A stretch of DNA of 14,536 nucleotides from Methylovulum sp. (GTDB lineage: Bacteria > Pseudomonadota > Gammaproteobacteria > Methylococcales > Methylomonadaceae): the NCBI GenBank assembly GCA_028713595.1, contig JAQTNZ010000014.1, positions 1 through 14,536 on the forward strand. The letters are read 5' to 3'. The translations under genes and the position numbers were made by a program. This document shows, in pieces, positions 8,269-14,536 of the stretch (positions are counted from its first letter, which is position 1; every line of letters begins with the position of its first letter). Under the pieces are notes generated by a model that ran no database searches, was not told the DNA's origin, and saw nothing but the letters and a program-made list of their open reading frames with translations.

Positions 8269-8886
8269 GTGATTAATCCCCTCCATGACATTTTGGGTCG
8301 GCCTTTGCACTTCTTTTGGTCTTATTTGCACCCGTTGCCGGGCACACTAATAAACATCATAAAATGGCCCCCCATTTTGCTGGTTTTCAGCGGCCTACTG
8401 TTTTCGCCACAGCTGTTTGCCGATGACATCGAATATAAAGTTAAAGCAGGGTATCTTTATAACTTCACCAAGTTCATCACGTGGCCCAAAGATCCGTCCG
8501 CCACCTTTAACCTATGCATTTTAGGTGATGACCCCTTCGGCGCACTGATTACACCTATCCAGCAGCGCACGGCTTTTGACAAACCCATCAAGCTTTACAG
8601 GTTGGCAAATACCGCCGCCCTAGTGGACTTAAGCAAATCGACCTTATGCCATATCCTCTTTGTCAGTTCATCGCTGGGTCGCATCCCGGTACAGGAAGCT
8701 AAAAATATCCTGATTGTCGGCGAAAGCGAAAACTTTGCACGCAAAGGTGGCATGATTGGCTTTGTCACCGAAGATGGCCGGATCAAATTGCAAATCAATT
8801 GGCAGCTATTTAAACGTAGTGACTTAAAAATTAGCGCAAAGCTGTTGGAAGTTGCCGAAGTCATTGAAGGGGACGGCCATGATTGA
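8269..8886 (+). CDS. YfiR-family periplasmic protein (DUF4154)
   Basis: A 205-residue exported protein of the YfiR/DUF4154 family; in Pseudomonas, YfiR is a periplasmic, redox-sensitive repressor of the membrane diguanylate cyclase YfiN. A hydrophobic segment (about residues 33-50, ending SPQLFA before DD) acts as signal peptide. The mature part opens with the family signature YKVKAGYLYNFTKFITWP and continues with CILGDDPFG, a second cysteine in STLCHILFVSS, NILIVGESENFARKGGMIGF, and the C-terminal KISAKLLEVAEVI. Two cysteines remain (Cys83, Cys127); a second, C-terminal pair described for Pseudomonas YfiR is absent. The GTG start gives an unusually long N-terminus and has no clear SD; TTG at 8335 would give a more normal signal peptide. 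It overlaps the next gene by 8 bases, which strongly suggests it works with that c-di-GMP enzyme. Confidence 0.85.
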   Translation: MINPLHDILGRPLHFFWSYLHPLPGTLINIIKWPPILLVFSGLLFSPQLFADDIEYKVKAGYLYNFTKFITWPKDPSATFNLCILGDDPFGALITPIQQRTAFDKPIKLYRLANTAALVDLSKSTLCHILFVSSSLGRIPVQEAKNILIVGESENFARKGGMIGFVTEDGRIKLQINWQLFKRSDLKISAKLLEVAEVIEGDGHD

Positions 8887-11275
8887 CAGCATCCGCAACC
8901 TGTCCATCCATAGCAAACTGTTATTGACAGTATTGTTCCCTAGCCTGATCTCTTTATTGTTGGCCGGGGTGTTTTTGCTGGTTTTGGAAACGGTCGAATT
9001 TAAAAAAGTCGCCCAAAATGACCTGACCACGCTGACGACCGTGATCGGCAACCGCAGTACCGCCGCCCTTATTTTCGGCGACCCGGGCTTGGCGGAAGAA
9101 AATTTGGCGGCGCTTAATTTCCAACCTGCCGTACAGGTCGCCTGTGTCTATGATAAACAAGGGCAATTGTTTGCGCATTTTGTCAAATCTTCCGAATGGC
9201 TTTGCCCACCTTCTGTACAAGGCCAATCCAGCCACTTTGAAAACAACCTGCTGTGGGTGGTCGTGACGATTGCCGACAAAGATGGCCTACAAGGCACTAT
9301 TGTCGTTCACGCCAATTTTGCCACAGCCTACTGGCGCAAAATAGAATTCACCTTCGTCGTCTTTATGGTCTTGGTATGCGGCTCGGTACTGGCTTTCTTG
9401 CTGACCGCACCGTTTATTAAGCTAATCGCCTTACCCATTAAAAAACTGGTGGCCACCGTTAAAACCATCAGTAACACCAAAAATTATTCCTTACGCGCCG
9501 AAAAACATTATCAGGATGAATTGGGCGTTCTGGTTGATGCCTTCAATGAACTGATCAATAAGGTGGAGACGCAAAACCAAGCGTTAACCCGTGCCAAAGA
9601 CCGCTATCTGACCTTGTATGATGACAACCCGACCATGATCTTCAACTTGAGCGAAGCGGGGCGAATCATGTCGGCCAACCTGACCGGCGCCCATTACTTG
9701 GGCTTAAGCGTCAGCGAATTGGAGGATTGCTCTATCTTGGATTTTGTCCATCCCACCGATTTGTCATTGATGCAGGCTTTGCTCAAACAATGCCTTGCCA
9801 CCCCATCAATAGTCCATAAACAAGAACTTAGGCAAGTATGCCAGAACGGGCGTATTATCTGGGTGAGGGTGACGGCGAGGTTGCTGACCTACGACAGGCA
9901 ACAAAACAGCCTGTTGCTGGTTTGCGAAGATGTCACTGAAGCTTACAACCTCAGCCAACAGATCGCCTACCAAGCCAGCCATGATGCGCTGACCGGCTTG
10001 GCCAACCGCAGTGAATTCGATAAAGCCGTCAAGGAGGCGATTAGCTTAGCCCAAACCGACAAGTCGGAACATGCCTTATGTTATTTGGATTTGGACCAAT
10101 TTAAAATCGTCAACGATACCTGTGGGCACATGGCGGGCGATGAACTACTCCGGCAATTAAGTGATGTCCTGAAAAAACAGTTGCGCCGCAATGATTTTAT
10201 CGCCCGTTTAGGCGGTGATGAATTTGGCGTGCTGATGTACTGCTGCACCGTTGATGAAGCCGTTGTCGCCAGCGAAAAAATCCGCGATGTGATCCGGGAT
10301 TTCCATTTTGCGTGGGAAGACAGACGGTTTTCAGTCGGGGTCAGCATCGGTATTGCCGCGATCAGCCAGACCAGCGGCAATGCGGTCAACCTGCTGAAAG
10401 AAGCCGATGCCGCCTGTTACGCAGCCAAAGACAAAGGCCGTAATCGGGTGCATGTTTATCGTCCAGATGACAAGGAGTTGGCGATGCGCCACGGCGAGAT
10501 GCAGTGGGTGCAACGTATTGAACAGGGTTTGGAACAGGATTTGTTTTGCCTTTATGGGCAACCCATCGCCTCGATTTCCCATTTTGATAAAAAACTGCAT
10601 TTTGAAACTTTGCTCAGATACCGCGATGCCCAAGGCTCGATTATTCCGCCCGGAGCGTTTTTGCCCGCTGCCGAGCGTTACAATTTGGCTCCGCTAATGG
10701 ACAGATGGGTGATCCGCCATTTGTTTGCATGGATAGCCACCACCCCGAACTTCCTCGACCAACTGGAATTGTGCTCGGTCAACTTATCGGGTTTGTCGCT
10801 TTCCGATGAGACATTGTTCGGCTTTATCCTTGAGCAGTTCAAAATTTGGGAAATTCCGACCCACAAAATTTGTTTTGAAATCACCGAAACCGCCGCCATT
10901 GCCAACCTGACCAGCGCCACCAAATTTATCCAGCAATTGCGGGATAAAGGCTGTTTGTTTTCTTTGGATGATTTTGGCAGCGGCTTGTCATCTTTTGCTT
11001 ACTTAAAAAACTTGCCCGTTGATTTTTTAAAAATTGACGGCTTGTTTGTTAAGGACATCCTTGATGATAAGATTGATCTGGCTATGGTCAAAGCGATCAA
11101 TGAAGTCGGGCAAATGATGGGCAAAAAAACCGTGGCGGAATTTGTTGAAAATGAACAGATATTTAATTTGCTTAAAGCATTAGGCGTGGATTATGCCCAA
11201 GGTTACGGCATCGGCAAACCCGTGCCTTTGAGTGAGTTAACATTGATAAACCCTTTTCCCAGTAGTCGCCAATGA
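8879..11275 (+). CDS. Membrane c-di-GMP enzyme, CHASE8-HAMP-PAS-GGDEF-EAL
   Basis: A 798-residue inner-membrane protein expected to make and/or break cyclic di-GMP. Order: membrane helix (about 13-36), periplasmic CHASE8-like sensor with the ALIFGDPGLAEENLAAL signature, second helix (about 158-180), HAMP (to about 235), PAS (about 248-365), GGDEF domain with intact GGDEF at 445-449 and an RxxD inhibitory site (RRND) five residues before RLGGDEF, then a full EAL domain. The EAL signature reads ETL (576-578), keeping the metal-binding Glu; NLS, EITE, DDFGSG (from 697), KIDG and QGY motifs are intact, so phosphodiesterase activity is plausible. I chose ATG 8879 because GAAGGGG lies just upstream; an in-frame TTG at 8852 adds nine residues without support. 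The N-terminal half resembles YfiN, whose partner YfiR is encoded just upstream, overlapping by 8 bases. Confidence 0.93.
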   Translation: MIDSIRNLSIHSKLLLTVLFPSLISLLLAGVFLLVLETVEFKKVAQNDLTTLTTVIGNRSTAALIFGDPGLAEENLAALNFQPAVQVACVYDKQGQLFAHFVKSSEWLCPPSVQGQSSHFENNLLWVVVTIADKDGLQGTIVVHANFATAYWRKIEFTFVVFMVLVCGSVLAFLLTAPFIKLIALPIKKLVATVKTISNTKNYSLRAEKHYQDELGVLVDAFNELINKVETQNQALTRAKDRYLTLYDDNPTMIFNLSEAGRIMSANLTGAHYLGLSVSELEDCSILDFVHPTDLSLMQALLKQCLATPSIVHKQELRQVCQNGRIIWVRVTARLLTYDRQQNSLLLVCEDVTEAYNLSQQIAYQASHDALTGLANRSEFDKAVKEAISLAQTDKSEHALCYLDLDQFKIVNDTCGHMAGDELLRQLSDVLKKQLRRNDFIARLGGDEFGVLMYCCTVDEAVVASEKIRDVIRDFHFAWEDRRFSVGVSIGIAAISQTSGNAVNLLKEADAACYAAKDKGRNRVHVYRPDDKELAMRHGEMQWVQRIEQGLEQDLFCLYGQPIASISHFDKKLHFETLLRYRDAQGSIIPPGAFLPAAERYNLAPLMDRWVIRHLFAWIATTPNFLDQLELCSVNLSGLSLSDETLFGFILEQFKIWEIPTHKICFEITETAAIANLTSATKFIQQLRDKGCLFSLDDFGSGLSSFAYLKNLPVDFLKIDGLFVKDILDDKIDLAMVKAINEVGQMMGKKTVAEFVENEQIFNLLKALGVDYAQGYGIGKPVPLSELTLINPFPSSRQ

Positions 11276-13413
11276 ACATCAAGACCGCAACCTCTGTCAG
11301 TTTTCTGCTGTTTACCTTTTACGCCAACCCGAGCAAGTCGCTGGCTAAAACAGAGGTTGATGACTATTTTGCGTTGTCACCCGCCGAATTGGCAAAAATC
11401 CCCGTAACGATTGCGACCGGCACCCCAAAACCAGCCTTCCAATCGGCGGCGATCACCAGCGTCATTACTGCCGACCAAATTAAAGCGATGGGAGCGACCG
11501 AGCTGCATGAGGTGCTGGAAACTGTACCAGGTGTCCATGCCAGCCTGCAACCGGGCAGTTATGAATATAATTACAGTATGCGCGGCATCAGCAACGGCAA
11601 CAATTCAGAAGTCTTGATTATGTTAAACGGCACCCGCATCACCACGCCGTTTAGCGGCACGCTAATGACCTCCACTGAATTGCCTTTGGCAAGCATTGCG
11701 CGGGTGGAAGTCATCCGTGGCCCAGGTTCTGCTTTATACGGTGCGGATGCGTTTGCGGGTGTCATCAACATTATCACCAAAAAAGCCGATGACATTAACG
11801 GCACTCAAATCGGGGTACGGGGCGGCAACTGGGACACCCAAAGCGCTTGGGGGCAACATGGCGGCGAATGGGCAGGCTGGAAAGTCGCCACCAGCCTGCA
11901 ATACCAACACACCCAAGGTGATAATGGCCGTACTTTTAAGCAAGACGTGCAAACGACATTGGACAATACCTTTGGCACCCATGCTTCCCATGCGCCAGGC
12001 CCTTTAAATTCACGCTATGAAATTTTAAACGGACACCTTAATTTGCAGCGTAAATATTGGAATGTCGGTTTTTGGGGCTTCAATTCCATAGATGATGGGG
12101 TGAGGGCCGGCAATGCCGGCGCGTTAGATCCCAACGGCCTTGCCAATGGCCAACAATATCTGGGTGATGTGCGGTTTTCGACAGAAGATTGGCTGGATGA
12201 TTGGGAGCTGATCGCCCATACCAGTTACCTGCATTCTGATTTTCTCGCGCAATTGCAATTGTTCCCCAATAACGCCCGCTTGCCGATTGGCGGTGACGGC
12301 AATATCAACACCATAAACCCCATCACAGCCATCAATTTCCCTAACGGTGTCAACGCCAACGTTGGCCGGGTGGAAAACATCCCCTCAGTGGAATTCACCT
12401 CGATTTACCGTGGCCTGAAGCAACACATATTACGCGCCAATACGGCTTACCGTTATGAAGCCTTAACTTCTTCGGAAAGTAAAAACTTTGGCCCGGGTGT
12501 CATCAATGACACCACGCAAACGATGATAGATGGGCATTTGACTACCGTAACAGGCACACCTTATGTGTACTTGGCAGATATTAGCCGTTCAATCGGCTCA
12601 TTAGTCGCCCAAGACGAATGGCAAATCACCCACAACTGGCAATTGACTTCGGGGGTACGGTACGACAATTATTCTGATTTTGGCGGCACCATCAATCCAC
12701 GAGTGGCGTTGGTGTGGGATATAAGCGAGCAATTGACCAGCAAGCTCTTATATGGGAGGGCATTCCGGGCTCCCAATTTCTCGGAACTAGGCACACAAAA
12801 CAACCCTTTCGTGTTGGGCAATAAAAACTTGAAACCCGAAACCATCAACACCACCGAACTATCCTTTGATTATCGTCCTTGGTCGGCGTTACGGACAACG
12901 CTAAACTTGTATTATTATGAAATCAACAACCTAATATTGGCCGTCGCCAAAACTGATAGCTCAACACCGCAATATCAAAATATCGGCAACCAAAACGGCT
13001 ATGGTTCCGAATTTGAATGGGACTGGCAATTAAGCCAAAAATGGCAAATCAAAGGCAATTATGCTTGGCAACACGCCATCAACGATGCCACTAACTTGCG
13101 GGTCACCGGTGTCCCGGAACACCATGTTTATGTGGCGGTGGGTTGGCGTTTTTCCCCCCAGTGGCATTTCCAGCCACAACTTAACTGGATAGGGGGAAGA
13201 ACCCGTGCTGTAGGCGATGTGCGCCCATTGGACGATTATGAAACGGTAGACCTTACCTTGCATGGTAAAAAATTGCTTAAGCACCTTAACCTTTCCGCAT
13301 CCTTACGGAATGCCTTTAATGAGTATCCGCTTGAACCTGCCGCTTCTGCATTACCACAAAATTTGCCTTTACCAGGCCGAAGCTTTTATCTTGAAGCATC
13401 TGTTGATTTTTAA
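11272..13413 (+). CDS. TonB-dependent outer-membrane receptor
   Basis: A 713-residue outer-membrane receptor for energised import through TonB/ExbBD. A signal peptide (about 1-25, ending SLA) is followed by a short lead with IPVTIATGT, a possible TonB box. The plug domain (about 45-170) has VITADQIKAMGATELHEVLE, the MRGISNGNN segment and RGPGSALYG (149-157) then AGVINIITKK. The remainder is the beta-barrel, including GRAFRAPNFSEL and NLKPETINTTEL, and ends in phenylalanine (EASVDF) as outer-membrane proteins do. No STN domain precedes the plug, so sigma/anti-sigma signalling is unlikely. The substrate cannot be read from sequence; the type resembles receptors annotated loosely as siderophore, vitamin or haem uptake. 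The start overlaps the c-di-GMP gene stop as ATGA, tying uptake to the YfiR/GGDEF-EAL pair. Confidence 0.94.
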   Translation: MNIKTATSVSFLLFTFYANPSKSLAKTEVDDYFALSPAELAKIPVTIATGTPKPAFQSAAITSVITADQIKAMGATELHEVLETVPGVHASLQPGSYEYNYSMRGISNGNNSEVLIMLNGTRITTPFSGTLMTSTELPLASIARVEVIRGPGSALYGADAFAGVINIITKKADDINGTQIGVRGGNWDTQSAWGQHGGEWAGWKVATSLQYQHTQGDNGRTFKQDVQTTLDNTFGTHASHAPGPLNSRYEILNGHLNLQRKYWNVGFWGFNSIDDGVRAGNAGALDPNGLANGQQYLGDVRFSTEDWLDDWELIAHTSYLHSDFLAQLQLFPNNARLPIGGDGNINTINPITAINFPNGVNANVGRVENIPSVEFTSIYRGLKQHILRANTAYRYEALTSSESKNFGPGVINDTTQTMIDGHLTTVTGTPYVYLADISRSIGSLVAQDEWQITHNWQLTSGVRYDNYSDFGGTINPRVALVWDISEQLTSKLLYGRAFRAPNFSELGTQNNPFVLGNKNLKPETINTTELSFDYRPWSALRTTLNLYYYEINNLILAVAKTDSSTPQYQNIGNQNGYGSEFEWDWQLSQKWQIKGNYAWQHAINDATNLRVTGVPEHHVYVAVGWRFSPQWHFQPQLNWIGGRTRAVGDVRPLDDYETVDLTLHGKKLLKHLNLSASLRNAFNEYPLEPAASALPQNLPLPGRSFYLEASVDF

Positions 13414-13431
13414 GGCAATCTTAAAACATCC

Positions 13432-13481
13432 GTGGCCTAAAGCTAATGCAGCTAGGTTTTTAACCAATAGGCTTTAGCCAC
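13432..13481. terminator. Shared hairpin between convergent genes, possible bidirectional terminator
   Basis: GTGGCCTAAAGC (13432-13443) pairs with GCTTTAGCCAC (13471-13481) with one bulged base, across a 27-nt loop that itself contains GGTT-TTT-AACC. The right arm overlaps the last codons and TAA stop of the minus-strand acyltransferase. There is no strong T-run right after the stem, so termination strength is uncertain, but the position between convergent genes fits. Confidence 0.45.
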
Positions 13482-14199
13482 CAAAACGCCCCTTATCTGT
13501 CAGCATATCCCATAACTGCGTGTTTTTCTTAGCCACATTATCCAGCAAATCAGTGACATTTATAATACCGGGCCATCTTAATCCGTGATAATCCGTCAAC
13601 GGCCCTATCTTGGTAAAATGGATGCCTGCCGATGCTAAAAAACGAAACCACGCCGGTTCCAAAGTGCCATAAATATGCGTGACATTATGCTCATAGCTAC
13701 CTTTTATTATACAGGCTATCAATGCAAAGCTAAGATGGGGCAAAACCTGCCGCTCCTCTAAGGATAAATACGGACGACCCCAATTGTCGGAGTTGATGGC
13801 TGTTAAGGTGGTGGCGTAATGGGTTCTTTTTTTAAACGCTTTTGATATGCAAAACCGAGAAGCTTCCGCCAAATTCATCCTGTTAAGGTTTTGCGGAAGC
13901 AAGGTGCTATCAACTTTACAAAAAGCTTCAAGTGGGAAAGGCCGTTCCAAAAAAACAGCATCGGCAAGTATGAGCCGGGCTGTTGCGGCAAATTCCCCAG
14001 ACTTGCGGTGACGGATTAAATAATGGAGGGAATTCTCATCATATTCATCATATTCCCGCTTATCAGGAAAATCTTCAGGGTTGCTAAATCCCTCAATCTC
14101 CAGGCAATAAACCTGATAACGTAACTTATAAGCCTCCTCTTTAAGCTCGTCTGATAGGGCGGGCACCATCTCAAAATAGTGGTTAAATTTATCCATCAT
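13474..14199 (-). CDS. Exosortase/PEP-CTERM-associated acyltransferase (autoinducer-synthase-like)
   Basis: A 241-residue cytosolic GNAT-fold protein related to LuxI-type and N-acyl amino acid synthases, matching the family found near exosortase/PEP-CTERM loci. Conserved features: YKLRYQVYCLE (residues 24-34, with Arg27), the acidic DEYDENSLHYLIRHR, TARLIL, and EASRFCISKAFKKR (112-125; Glu112 and Arg115 fit the E-x-SR signature of this fold), then TAINSDNW and a C-terminal region with THIYGTLEPAWFRFL. It would transfer an acyl group from acyl-ACP or acyl-CoA to an amine; the product is unknown. The gene begins ATGATG with only a weak upstream SD. No exosortase or PEP-CTERM protein is in the window, so the rest of the system must lie beyond it or elsewhere. 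It is convergent with the TonB receptor. Confidence 0.82.
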   Translation of the reverse strand: MMDKFNHYFEMVPALSDELKEEAYKLRYQVYCLEIEGFSNPEDFPDKREYDEYDENSLHYLIRHRKSGEFAATARLILADAVFLERPFPLEAFCKVDSTLLPQNLNRMNLAEASRFCISKAFKKRTHYATTLTAINSDNWGRPYLSLEERQVLPHLSFALIACIIKGSYEHNVTHIYGTLEPAWFRFLASAGIHFTKIGPLTDYHGLRWPGIINVTDLLDNVAKKNTQLWDMLTDKGRFGG

Positions 14200-14367
14200 A
14201 CTAAACAGGCAATAAGCTAGACTTTATGGGCATATAAAATGATGGTTTTGATGGGAGCGGCTGAGACTCTACATGGGTTAACTGCTTTTTGGATGGCGAT
14301 TATCCTCTAAGGGAGATGCAGCGAGGCCATGTAATGGGGCTTGGCGGGAAGGCGACAGCACAACAAA

Positions 14368-14387
14368 CCACTAGCTATAGCAAGTGG
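14368..14387. promoter_or_regulatory. 20-bp palindromic operator candidate
   Basis: CCACT-n-GCTATAGC-n-AGTGG: 18 of 20 bases obey the dyad, with only one symmetric pair (positions 6 and 15) off. Length and CT...AG arms are reminiscent of LuxR-type boxes, but the CT-to-AG spacing is 10, not the usual 12, so the regulator class is open. It lies about 170 bp upstream of the minus-strand acyltransferase start and 46 bp before an extended -10 on the + strand. Confidence 0.38.
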
Positions 14388-14432
14388 ATGGTGTGTTTCT
14401 GGCGTTAAAAGGCTCCCTTAAATCGGCGCAGA

Positions 14433-14441
14433 TGTTATACT
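14433..14441 (+). promoter_or_regulatory. Extended -10 promoter candidate, rightward
   Basis: TGTTATACT combines an extended TG with a TATACT hexamer (five of six to consensus). No good -35 is present at 16-18 bp. A transcript would begin about 14448 and carry the 14460-14490 hairpin near its 5' end. Confidence 0.3.
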
Positions 14442-14459
14442 GTGTTGCTTAAATGATAA

Positions 14460-14490
14460 GCGCGAAGGGTTAGTGTACCACCCTTCGCGC
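14460..14490. repeat. 11-bp perfect-stem hairpin
   Basis: GCGCGAAGGGT (14460-14470) and ACCCTTCGCGC (14480-14490) are exact reverse complements around a 9-nt loop. There is no T-run on the + strand side (CCATCTAACG follows), and only a broken one (TTATCATTTA) on the minus side, so it is not a classic terminator for either direction. It could be a 5' stabilising stem of the rightward transcript, a weak leftward terminator, or a dispersed palindromic repeat. Confidence 0.5.
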
Positions 14491-14536
14491 CCATCTAACG
14501 ATAATAATGGATGCCGATTAAGCCCCGATTTTTTGG

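Larger units (their letters stand above)
14200..14536. other. 337-bp gene-free region upstream of the acyltransferase
   Basis: No credible gene seen. A 23-codon + strand frame (14239-14310) has no SD and no recognisable features. The stretch holds a 20-bp palindrome (14368-14387), an extended -10 on the + strand (14433-14441) and an 11-bp-stem hairpin (14460-14490). It probably contains promoter elements for the minus-strand acyltransferase and for whatever lies to the right of the window. Confidence 0.55.

Noticed and set aside
6205..8275. Shared TATACTGTGA/CATACTGTGA strings near the ends of two genes as a repeat family
   Set aside because: About ten bases, no further similarity in the flanks; likely chance.
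8852..8878. TTG start giving the c-di-GMP enzyme nine extra residues
   Set aside because: ATG 8879 has a well-placed GAAGGGG and gives a normal short cytoplasmic tail before the first membrane helix.
14239..14310. 23-residue hydrophobic mini-ORF starting MMVLMG
   Set aside because: No ribosome site, no conservation evidence available, length within chance expectation.
14448..14536. tRNA-like or small RNA gene around the 14460-14490 hairpin
   Set aside because: The stem is too long and the expected D, anticodon and T arms are missing, so not a tRNA; an RNA gene cannot be delimited because the window ends.

Overview
The window looks like a chromosomal segment of a gammaproteobacterium, at medium GC with ordinary AUG/SD gene starts. 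A guaB tail, msrB, a DabA-like carbon-uptake protein and an exosortase/PEP-CTERM-associated acyltransferase together resemble a methanotroph or other C1/sulfur-metabolising gammaproteobacterium. That assignment is inference only, since there is no rRNA or other phylogenetic marker.

Layout. (1) 1-1175: 3' three quarters of guaB (IMP dehydrogenase), cut by the window edge. (2) 1176-1860: a 685-bp gap without a credible gene. It holds a near-perfect CRP-type site (1345-1360), a GC hairpin (1403-1426), a large 142-nt imperfect inverted repeat (1503-1644) whose mismatches are almost all G.U in the + orientation, a T7 run, and a hairpin leader ahead of the next gene. (3) 1861-2646: lone Stf0-type sulfotransferase. 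(4) 2820-6223: a two-gene unit of an antiporter-like NuoM-family membrane protein and a DabA/DUF2309-family protein. This looks like a dissolved-inorganic-carbon (DAB/DAC) uptake module, but the DabA-like partner is short (641 aa) and lacks the recognisable zinc-site motifs. (5) 6541-13413: five tightly packed co-directional genes, msrB, an M18 aminopeptidase, a YfiR-type periplasmic protein, a CHASE8-HAMP-PAS-GGDEF-EAL c-di-GMP enzyme and a TonB-dependent receptor. All junctions overlap by a few bases except a 13-bp gap before the YfiR gene. (6) 13474-14199 on the minus strand: an autoinducer-synthase-like acyltransferase of the exosortase-associated family, convergent with the receptor and sharing a hairpin with it. 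(7) 14200-14536: gene-free, with a 20-bp near-perfect palindrome, an extended -10 and an 11-bp-stem hairpin.

How the parts may work together. The YfiR protein is expected to restrain the c-di-GMP enzyme from the periplasm, and the overlapping TonB receptor suggests that outer-membrane ligand uptake is tied to c-di-GMP signalling. The NuoM-like/DabA-like pair would be expected to couple an ion gradient to CO2/bicarbonate handling, but loss of the zinc motifs argues for a changed function. That pair is the most unusual item here. The structured 1345-1680 stretch, a possible CRP-controlled noncoding RNA, comes next.
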